From: a virus | Strand: one strand, 5' to 3' | IMG/VR virus record: IMGVR_UViG_3300017917_000577 | Span: 1 to 20,290 of that record | DNA: 20,290 bases | In this document: in pieces, positions 1-6,325 of the stretch | How positions within the stretch are numbered: position 1 is the first letter of the stretch | Layout: each line of letters opens with the position of its first letter | The notes under the pieces: model-generated | What the model was told of the DNA's origin: nothing | The model's input: the letters and a program-made list of their open reading frames with translations, nothing else | The model's database searches: none | Program-made: the position numbers and the translations under genes

Positions 1-1
1 G

Positions 2-2020
2 GCCGGCGGTCCTGGTTCGGGAAAAGATTATGTCCTTGACAATACTCTTTCAGGTCACGGTTTAACAGAAATCAATTCAGATAAAGCATTAGAGTTTTTA
101 ATGGACAAAGAAGGTCTTGATAAAACAATGCCTGCTTCTGAAAAAGAAAGCCGTGATGTTGCTCGTGGTAAAGCAAAAAACATGACAGAACTCCGTCAAC
201 GTTTAGCACTACAAGGTCGTAACGGTTTAATTATCAATGGAACTGGTGATGACCATGAGAAGATTGGTAAAATCAAAGAGAAATTGGAATCTATGGGTTA
301 TGACACCCATATGGTTGTAGTGAATGCTTCTGATGAAGTATCAGCTGCAAGAAATGTTGAAAGAGGTCAACGTGGTGGTAGAACCGTACCAGAAGATATC
401 CGTAAAAAGAAATGGCAAGCAGTTCAAAATTCTAGGCCAGAATTAGCAAAAATGTTTGGTGATAATTATGTTGAGTTTGATAACTCACAAGATTTGCGTA
501 ATGCACCACCTGAAGTTGTTAAGGCTAAAAAAGATGAGATGCTTCAGATTTTTAAAAAGGTTCAAAAGTTTGTAAAAGCACCACCTAAAAATGAACAGGC
601 AAAAGGTTGGATTGCTCAAGAGTTACAAAATAAAGATTTACTAAAGGTGGATAAAAAATCTTCTGAAGCTGTACCACATCCTAGTTCTGCCGCTGCTGAA
701 GAGGCTAAAAAGTTAGGATTAGATTACTACGGTTTTGGTCGTTACGGTAAGGATAATAAAGTGACCTATCGCTCACTACATGATAAACTACAACCTGTTC
801 AAAATATTAATGAAGAATTTGAACAGCTTGATGAAGATTTAAGGCAGTGGTTTGACCCAAAACATCCAAAAGGTGGATGGAAACGTATCAATAGTAAAGG
901 TGAAGCAATTGGTCCTTGTGCAAGAGAACCTGGTGAAGCTAAACCTAAATGTATGTCAAATGAGAAACGTGCTCAATTGAGCAAAAAAGAACGAGCATCA
1001 GCTGTTGCTGCTAAACGCAAACATGACCCTAATCCTGAACGCAAAGGTGAACCAATCAATGTTTCAAACTTTGGCAAAGGTAAGATTAGTGAAGCAACCT
1101 CATTAGAGAAGTTCCGTGCAGCTGCATCTCAACGACAAAAAGAACATGACCAAAGACAAAAAGAAATGGAAACTCGTCATGCTCAAGGTAAAGAAGATAT
1201 GAAAGGTGCTATTGACCGTTTAGCTAAAGCAATCGGTGAAGAAACACTTGATGAAGTGTCAGTAGGCACATTGCAAAGTTATAAAATCAAAGCTTCACAA
1301 GATGCAGTAATGAGAGCCCATTCAGGAAAAGGTGGTAGTTTAGACCGTTTCTTAAATATTCAAAAAGCTCAAGACAAAATTAAAGCTGCTAAAGAAAAAG
1401 AAAAAACCCATGTTCAACAAACAGGTATGTCTGAAGAAGTTGTAACAGAAACACATAAACCGGAACATTTATTGAAAGATAAAAATGGAAAAGTGAGAGT
1501 GTTCATGCTTCGCCGTTCGGCCGCAAAAGAGGCACATCAAAATGGTGGAGTTGTATATAAACAAGGTAACGGATATGTTATCAAATTAAAGGAGAGTGAA
1601 GATGTTTCAAGCATTAATCAACCTATTCAAGAGCAAGAAAGAGGAAGTTCAACAGGAATTTCCAGTGAAGGAAGAATCACCGAAGGAAGTTGTGGTGCAA
1701 CCAAAGACGAATCCTGTAACTGCGGATGTAGTGGTGGAGAAGAAACCAGCAGTAAAGGCAAAATCACGCTCAGGCAAATCCTCGCCAAAAAAGAAAAAGC
1801 AGTAAAAGAATCTATTGATAAAGGTATTGAACCTGGTCTATCAATGTCAACAAGTGGTGAAAACCTTGGTCGTAATTCATTAAAAACTAAAGCGATAAAG
1901 AAACCACTTGAGGAACTCACTGGTGATGAAACTACAATGAGTATTGGTTCTCAAAAAGAAGATGAACTAAAAAAGAAAGGTATTAACCTATCATCATTTA
2001 AAGCAAAAAACTACCTATGA
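2..2020 (+). CDS. P-loop kinase-like protein with modular basic tail (5' partial)
   Basis: The frame is open to the left edge, so the ATG at 101 is internal and the true start lies outside the window. The first residues, AGGPGSGKD, form a Walker A motif (G2-K8 of the visible 672 residues). The next ~175 residues look like a zeta-toxin or polynucleotide-kinase type P-loop phosphotransferase; the substrate is unknown. After about residue 230 the protein becomes a chain of short modules: DYYGFGRYG near 242-250, a QLDE hinge near 275-278, a Cys/Lys-rich module with GPC (C306) and KPKC (C317), a coiled-coil-prone Lys/Glu/Gln stretch near 365-405, a TLDEVSVGTLQSY motif near 415, and a cluster at C564, C572, C574 and C576. 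The C-terminus is Lys-rich. It overlaps the next gene by ATGA. Similar kinase-plus-module proteins occur in marine myoviruses; the role is unproven, and packaging in the head is my inference. Confidence 0.85.
   Translation, partial: AGGPGSGKDYVLDNTLSGHGLTEINSDKALEFLMDKEGLDKTMPASEKESRDVARGKAKNMTELRQRLALQGRNGLIINGTGDDHEKIGKIKEKLESMGYDTHMVVVNASDEVSAARNVERGQRGGRTVPEDIRKKKWQAVQNSRPELAKMFGDNYVEFDNSQDLRNAPPEVVKAKKDEMLQIFKKVQKFVKAPPKNEQAKGWIAQELQNKDLLKVDKKSSEAVPHPSSAAAEEAKKLGLDYYGFGRYGKDNKVTYRSLHDKLQPVQNINEEFEQLDEDLRQWFDPKHPKGGWKRINSKGEAIGPCAREPGEAKPKCMSNEKRAQLSKKERASAVAAKRKHDPNPERKGEPINVSNFGKGKISEATSLEKFRAAASQRQKEHDQRQKEMETRHAQGKEDMKGAIDRLAKAIGEETLDEVSVGTLQSYKIKASQDAVMRAHSGKGGSLDRFLNIQKAQDKIKAAKEKEKTHVQQTGMSEEVVTETHKPEHLLKDKNGKVRVFMLRRSAAKEAHQNGGVVYKQGNGYVIKLKESEDVSSINQPIQEQERGSSTGISSEGRITEGSCGATKDESCNCGCSGGEETSSKGKITLRQILAKKEKAVKESIDKGIEPGLSMSTSGENLGRNSLKTKAIKKPLEELTGDETTMSIGSQKEDELKKKGINLSSFKAKNYL
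1602..1805 (+). CDS. Candidate overlapping gene: small Lys-rich protein nested in the kinase gene
   Basis: A 67-codon frame lies wholly inside the preceding gene, in the +1 frame. Its ATG at 1602 has a good Shine-Dalgarno sequence, GGAG at 1591-1594, seven bases upstream; a GTG at 1596 is an alternative start. The product has an amphipathic start (MFQALINLFKSKKEE), a Val/Pro/Glu linker and a very basic end (KSSPKKKKQ), the layout of many small phage DNA- or membrane-associated proteins. In the same stretch the host frame encodes low-complexity Ser/Gly/Glu/Cys sequence, as if it carried less constraint. Against it: the +1 frame of an A-rich gene tends to read Lys/Glu-rich by chance. Conservation in relatives would decide. 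Confidence 0.38.
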   Translation: MFQALINLFKSKKEEVQQEFPVKEESPKEVVVQPKTNPVTADVVVEKKPAVKAKSRSGKSSPKKKKQ

Positions 2021-2301
2021 TAAATTTTAAAACATTCATCACTGAAGATTGGCAAAAAGTCAATAAATCTGATAGAACGGATGGCCTATCACAAAAAGCT
2101 GTTGACGCCTATCGCAGAGAAAATCCAGGTTCAAAGTTACAGACAGCTGTAACTGAAAAGAAACCTACAGGTAAACGTGCTGCTCGCCGTAAATCATTTT
2201 GTTCTCGTATGAGTGGTATGAAAAAGAGATTGACCAAATCCGAGAACGCAAGGGATCCAGATAGTCCAATCAATAAAGCATTACGCCGTTGGAGATGCTA
2301 A
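2017..2301 (+). CDS. Small, very basic protein; possible internal head protein
   Basis: This 94-residue protein starts on the ATGA overlap with the kinase gene. The N-terminus, MINFKTFITED, resembles the capsid-targeting sequence of T4 internal proteins (IPIII begins MKTYQEFIAEA), including an I-X-E end like the T4 gp21 protease site. The rest is an Arg/Lys-rich module with SQKAVDAYRRENPGSKLQ, KRAARRKSFCSRMSGMKK and a terminal ALRRWRC, a pattern I recognise from uncharacterised phage proteins (possibly the DUF6321 type; not checked). Two Cys (in SFCSR and at the C-terminus) could bind metal. I infer a DNA-associated, packaged protein; no enzymatic motif is visible. Confidence 0.85.
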   Translation: MINFKTFITEDWQKVNKSDRTDGLSQKAVDAYRRENPGSKLQTAVTEKKPTGKRAARRKSFCSRMSGMKKRLTKSENARDPDSPINKALRRWRC

Positions 2302-2335
2302 TTGGAACAAACGAATTAAAAAACAGGAGATAACA

Positions 2336-3805
2336 ATGAGTATCAATAACGAAAATTTGAGAAATGTTGCTCAAGCGGCATTAGATATTATGACAGAAAA
2401 AAAATTACATCCAAATCAACAAAAATTGGATGTGCATGAGCCAGAGAAAGATGAATTGACTGCTGATGATTTCAAAAAGCTTCGTGCTATGAAGAAAGAA
2501 GAAACAGAGCAAGTTGATGAGGCTATGCAGAAGGCTGATGTGCCTGCATACCTACGCAAACAGAAAGGTGAGAAACCATTATCTGTTGCTGATGTTAAGG
2601 CACCACGCAAAGATTCTATCTCTGCTTCAGAAAATTTAGCCAAAGCTCGCAACGAAGAAGTTGAAGAATTGGATGAAGCAGAAATTGAAAAAACTGCAAC
2701 TGGTATGCGTGTTTATGGTTCATCATATGGCAATTCACAAAGAGCTCGCCGTGAACAAGTTAAGAAATCTATTGATACAGCTAAAGGTCCAAAGATGAAA
2801 GATATTTCGGATATTGAAGCAGAAAAGAAGAAGAAAAAGAAATTCTCAGAATCTTTAGAAATCTTCAAAGAAAGTGGTATTAAAGGTTTATTTGGTTCTT
2901 TTATAAAAGAAGAGCCAGATAATGAAACATTTGCCAAAGAAGTTGAAGAAAATAAAAAGAAAGCTGCAGGTGAAGCAAAACAAGCTGATGTAGCAAAAGC
3001 TTCTGTAAAGGCAGTTCAATCTGAAGAAGTTGAACAGTTGGATGAATTGACTGGTAAAGGTAAATTGCCACAAATAGCAGCTTATCATAAACAAAAAGGT
3101 GATGAAGCTAAAGGTAAAATGGAAACGATTAGAAATACAAATAGAACCGTTCCTGTTCCTAAAGAAAAATCAGCAAAAATTTATGCTAAAGATGCCGAAT
3201 CAACATATCACTATACACAAGCTAAACGAGCAAAAGCTCTAATGGCAAAAGAAGAAGTTGAACAGTTGGATGAATTGAGTCCTGGTACTTTGAAATCTTA
3301 TATCAAAGGTGCTAAAGCCAATAAGAAATTTGAAGCAGATACACAAAATACCGCAATGCGTAAGGATGACCACATGATGGCGTCTGATGCTGCTGAAAAG
3401 GTTGCAAAGCGTAAAGAAGGTATTAAGACTGCTAAAGCAAAATTAAATGCTGAAGAAGTTGAACAAATTGACGAATTATCCTTGGATACTCTAAAGTCTG
3501 CTGCACAGAAAAACGCAGATAAAGCATATGAATACCATATGGATGATAACAAACATTGGGCAAGAAAATCTGCAAGCAGAGCGTTAAATCTTAAAGCTAA
3601 AATCGCTCGAAAAGAAAGACAAATGAAAGCGAATGAAGAAGTTGAACAAGTTGAAGAGCGCTCATTGACAGATGCTGAAATGAAAAAGCGTGAAACAATT
3701 GTAAAATCTATGAAAAAAGGTTTATCAGGTTTCAAAGAGCGTTACGGTGAGCGTGCAAAAGAAGTGATGTATGCCACAGCAACAAAACAAGCAAAAAAGG
3801 ACTAA
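2336..3805 (+). CDS. Lys/Glu-rich repeat protein with EEVEQLDE hinges
   Basis: A 489-residue protein preceded by a good ribosome site (AGGAG near 2323). It has no enzymatic motif. Basic, helix-prone segments are separated by six acidic hinges: EETEQVDE (55-62), EEVEELDE (107-114), EEVEQLDE (230-237 and 306-313), EEVEQIDE (373-380) and EEVEQVEE (434-441). Two hinges are followed by related sequence, LSPGTLKSYIKGA and LSLDTLKSAAQKN, matching a motif in the kinase gene. The C-terminus, with YGERAKEVMYATATKQAKK, is a recurrent phage module. L-D-E and I-D-E fit the T4 prohead protease rule (Leu/Ile-X-Glu), so the protein could be a precursor of packaged peptides. That is inference; a scaffold or core role is the alternative. 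Confidence 0.88.
   Translation: MSINNENLRNVAQAALDIMTEKKLHPNQQKLDVHEPEKDELTADDFKKLRAMKKEETEQVDEAMQKADVPAYLRKQKGEKPLSVADVKAPRKDSISASENLAKARNEEVEELDEAEIEKTATGMRVYGSSYGNSQRARREQVKKSIDTAKGPKMKDISDIEAEKKKKKKFSESLEIFKESGIKGLFGSFIKEEPDNETFAKEVEENKKKAAGEAKQADVAKASVKAVQSEEVEQLDELTGKGKLPQIAAYHKQKGDEAKGKMETIRNTNRTVPVPKEKSAKIYAKDAESTYHYTQAKRAKALMAKEEVEQLDELSPGTLKSYIKGAKANKKFEADTQNTAMRKDDHMMASDAAEKVAKRKEGIKTAKAKLNAEEVEQIDELSLDTLKSAAQKNADKAYEYHMDDNKHWARKSASRALNLKAKIARKERQMKANEEVEQVEERSLTDAEMKKRETIVKSMKKGLSGFKERYGERAKEVMYATATKQAKKD
2498..3658 (+). repeat. Dispersed hinge repeats, six copies in one gene
   Basis: Copies of the sequence encoding EEVEQLDE begin near 2498, 2654, 3023, 3251, 3452 and 3635. The copies at 3023-3050 and 3251-3278 are identical over 28 bases; the others differ by a few bases. 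Spacing is uneven (156, 369, 228, 201 and 183 bases), so this is a shuffled-module pattern, not a simple tandem array. Confidence 0.85.
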
Positions 3806-3806
3806 T

Positions 3807-4958
3807 ATGAAAACTGTTTCTGACATTTTCAAATCTATCAAGTTTGCTTCAATTGACCCTAAACGTCAAGGTGAAGGCCATAAGGGCGGTTCACAAGATG
3901 ATGAAGAACATTATACTGTTGGTGAAAAAGAATATGCTGAACAATTGAAACACGTCAAAAAACGTGCAGGTCAAGAAGTTAAAGAAGAATGGTCAAAGAC
4001 TGGTAAAGAAGCTACTCACCGTGAAACTGGTGAAAAGACTTATGAATACCATGAAGTAGATAAAGAAGGCAAACCAACAGGTAAACGTGAATATCGTAAC
4101 GCACAAGGAAAATCTATGGGTGAATCAGTAGAACAATTAGAAGAAAAAAATGTTCCTACATCTCCAGAAAAGTGGGCACAAGCAAAGGCACAAGCGAAAG
4201 CTAAGTTTGATGTTTATCCATCAGCATACGCCAATGGTTGGGCTGCAAAGAAATACAAAGAGATGGGTGGTGGTTGGAAATCTGTCAGTGAGGCAGTAAA
4301 GGATGAATTTGATGTTGGTGAATATGACCAAGAAGGTGATATGGCCAAATCTGATTTGCGTTCTATTATTGCTAATGCTAAAAAACTACATGACATGATG
4401 GAAGATTCAGACAATTTGCCTGAGTGGGTTCAATCTAAGATTACTAAAGCTGAAGATTACATATCAACAGTTGCCAATTATATGACAGCTGAAATGAATG
4501 AAGAATCTGAAAATTTGGATGAAGGCATGATGAAGCGCATGGCAACAGATAAAGAAGAAGATGCTCGCCTATCTAAACCACCTTTTGATAAACCTTACAC
4601 AACAACAAAAGGTACTGTAACAGATAAATCTGGTGCAAAACATGGTCCTATGTCCCGTGCAAGAGATTTAGCTCGTGCAGCTGCTAGAAAACAAGCAGGC
4701 ATCAAAGAAGAAACTAAAGATAAGAAAGAAACTGAATATCAAAAAGCTTACAAAGAAGCACGTAAGAGTGGTTCTTCAGTAGCTAATGCGAGAGCAAGAG
4801 CTGCAGGTGCAGATAATAAACACGTTTTTGAATCTCGTCAATTAGAGATTGTTAAAGAAGCGATGAAAACTGCAAAGAAAAAGAAAGAAACTAAGACTAG
4901 TGATGATACATTCCAAGCGGAACCAGAGTTGACTAGTCAAATAGTAAAAACAAACTAA
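3807..4958 (+). CDS. Modular Lys-rich protein with YPSAYAN and EYDQEGDMAKSDL modules
   Basis: The start is the ATG at 3807 (383 residues), with AAAAAAGGA five bases upstream; an in-frame ATG at 3771 lies inside the preceding gene and lacks such support. Modules in order: a hydrophilic N-terminus; ESVEQLEE (106-113) followed by NVPTSPEKWAQAKAQAKAKF and YPSAYANGWAAKKYKEMGGG; FDVGEYDQEGDMAKSDLRSI and NLPEWVQSKITKAEDYIS; EESENLDE (232-239); then a basic Ala/Arg/Lys-rich tail. The YPSAYAN and EYDQEG modules recur in cyanophage and pelagiphage-like proteins of unknown function. The hinges match those of the upstream genes, so I group it with them. No catalytic residues are recognisable. Confidence 0.87.
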   Translation: MKTVSDIFKSIKFASIDPKRQGEGHKGGSQDDEEHYTVGEKEYAEQLKHVKKRAGQEVKEEWSKTGKEATHRETGEKTYEYHEVDKEGKPTGKREYRNAQGKSMGESVEQLEEKNVPTSPEKWAQAKAQAKAKFDVYPSAYANGWAAKKYKEMGGGWKSVSEAVKDEFDVGEYDQEGDMAKSDLRSIIANAKKLHDMMEDSDNLPEWVQSKITKAEDYISTVANYMTAEMNEESENLDEGMMKRMATDKEEDARLSKPPFDKPYTTTKGTVTDKSGAKHGPMSRARDLARAAARKQAGIKEETKDKKETEYQKAYKEARKSGSSVANARARAAGADNKHVFESRQLEIVKEAMKTAKKKKETKTSDDTFQAEPELTSQIVKTN

Positions 4959-4959
4959 A

Positions 4960-4967
4960 CATAAATA
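4960..4967 (+). promoter_or_regulatory. T4-like late promoter candidate (CATAAATA)
   Basis: The 40-base gap before the structural gene contains CATAAATA, one mismatch from the T4 late consensus TATAAATA and a fit to the NATAAATA form reported for T4-like cyanophages. Transcription would start near 4973, leaving a ~26-base leader with AGGAG (4985-4989) nine bases before the ATG at 4999. Confidence 0.55.
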
Positions 4968-4998
4968 GTAAATCAACCGATTTTAGGAGAAAAATAAA

Positions 4999-5559
4999 AT
5001 GGCTCTATGGGGAAGTTTAGACGCTAGTAATAATGCACCAAAACAGACTGATACAACAGGTTACGGTGGTACTACACCACAAGTAACTGCCAATGGTCAA
5101 GTTTATTACGCTAATACAGCAATTGGCGCTTATTCAGCAAGACAAGCAATTGGCATCTTTGGTGTTGATGCTTCAGAACAAGGTACAGCTACTGCTGCTA
5201 CTGGTGTTCCACAACACGCAGGTTGGGTAATTCGTAAAGTAGGTACAGGCCCAATCGTATCAATCACAGCTAATGCTGGTGCAGTTGGTACAAATAGTTT
5301 TATCACATTCTCAGGTGGTAATGGTATTGATGGTTCAGGCTCTACTGCTGCTAACGCTAGCGTTTCAGTAAATACAGCTGGTTACATCACAAGCATTACA
5401 ATTAATAATCCTGGTTTATATGCTAATACTCCAGTTGCTACACCAGCAAGTGGTAATGCCGTATTTACAGTTACAATGGGTGGTCGTGCAAACCGTGTTC
5501 AAACAGAAACATTGGTTGCGATGGGCTCAATGACTGGCGATAACGAAACAGTATTCTAA
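4999..5559 (+). CDS. Putative virion structural protein, Gly/Ala/Thr-rich
   Basis: A 186-residue protein with no Cys and much Gly, Ala, Thr, Asn and Val, typical of beta-structured virion proteins. It starts MALWGSLDASNNAPK. The second half has alternating patterns such as GPIVSITANAG, ITFSGGNG and AGYITSITINNPGLYAN, like glycine-rich beta repeats of surface proteins. It has the best expression signals in the window: a late-promoter-like site and a strong ribosome site. This suggests an abundant head decoration or other structural component. I do not recognise a named T4 counterpart. Confidence 0.82.
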   Translation: MALWGSLDASNNAPKQTDTTGYGGTTPQVTANGQVYYANTAIGAYSARQAIGIFGVDASEQGTATAATGVPQHAGWVIRKVGTGPIVSITANAGAVGTNSFITFSGGNGIDGSGSTAANASVSVNTAGYITSITINNPGLYANTPVATPASGNAVFTVTMGGRANRVQTETLVAMGSMTGDNETVF

Positions 5560-5933
5560 TGCGATTCAAAGAGTTTGTAAACGAATTGGCGGTACCACAT
5601 CTGCCACCTGTATCACTAGATGATGCGGTGGCGGAGTCCATCAATCGTCAATTTGACATACATCTCAACGATACAATTTTGTCTCCACAAATCGGTCTAT
5701 ATAAGATTCGTAAGGTGTTGAATAGTTATGGTTATGACTTGCCAGCACTTTACGAAGTTGAACCTGAAGGTGATGAAGTAGTATTTGATTTGGGTGATAC
5801 TGATTCGTTTGTGTATATCCTATATTATCTTACAGATGATGGTAATTATGATTTTTATGCCTTGGTGACTAATGAAGAAGGCATAAACGAAATAATGTCT
5901 GAAGATGAGGTTTTAGAAAAAGAAGAAGATTAA
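5559..5933 (+). CDS. Small acidic protein of unknown function
   Basis: A 124-residue protein starting on a TAATG overlap with the structural gene. The N-terminus MRFKEFVNEL resembles the FKEFI-X-E start of T4-type capsid-targeted proteins, though the residue three before the possible cut is Val rather than Ile or Leu. The middle contains LYKIRKVLNSYGYDLPALYE, and the end is strongly acidic. Translational coupling on both sides suggests it is made with the structural proteins. No known domain is recognised. Confidence 0.8.
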   Translation: MRFKEFVNELAVPHLPPVSLDDAVAESINRQFDIHLNDTILSPQIGLYKIRKVLNSYGYDLPALYEVEPEGDEVVFDLGDTDSFVYILYYLTDDGNYDFYALVTNEEGINEIMSEDEVLEKEED

Positions 5934-6325
5934 TGTCCTTTGATGATTTGAGTAGTGAAAATGTAATGTTATATGCGATGAAAGTTTATGATAAACCAAA
6001 TTGCATAATGAGTGAGTTCAAAGAGGACATGAAGCGTTTCAATTATTTGAAGCGACTGTTTTTTCGCTATCGTAAAATTGGTGAAATCAAAGAAAGACTA
6101 ATATTGAATCACTTGGTGGTTTTATATAACGTCTTTGGACCTGAGGCTGCAACCAGATTGCTTTTCTATAAAGTATCAAAAGAAGATTACTCAGTATTAA
6201 AAACATATTTGGTGTTTCTAAGTTGTATGCCAGAAAAAATAAAAGGTATAAAAGGACACGATATCATATCATCGGATATTCCAGTTGATATGACGATTGC
6301 TAATTCACTAAGGAATTTTGCGTGA
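5933..6325 (+). CDS. Conserved phage protein, DUF7207-like
   Basis: A 130-residue, helix-rich protein on a TAATG overlap. It contains MKVYDKPNCIMSEFKEDMKR, FNYLKRLFFRYRKIGEIKER and LILNHLVVLYNVFGPEAATR, a pattern I recognise as a widely conserved T4-like phage protein (DUF7207-type, from memory, not searched). It ends on a GTGA overlap with the fibre gene. Its position between a structural gene and the fibre suggests a virion or assembly role, which is inference. Confidence 0.83.
   Translation: MSFDDLSSENVMLYAMKVYDKPNCIMSEFKEDMKRFNYLKRLFFRYRKIGEIKERLILNHLVVLYNVFGPEAATRLLFYKVSKEDYSVLKTYLVFLSCMPEKIKGIKGHDIISSDIPVDMTIANSLRNFA

Noticed and set aside
101-2020. ATG at 101 as the start of the first gene
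   Set aside because: The same frame is open to the window edge and encodes the Walker A motif upstream of 101, so this ATG is internal.
2302-2335. 34-base gap tested for a promoter or terminator
   Set aside because: Only a ribosome site (AGGAG) is visible; no hairpin, no ATAAATA and no paired -35/-10.
3298-3735. 145-codon frame on the minus strand
   Set aside because: Antisense shadow of the Lys/Ala-rich repeat gene; all supported genes run on the + strand and no minus-strand start signal is seen.
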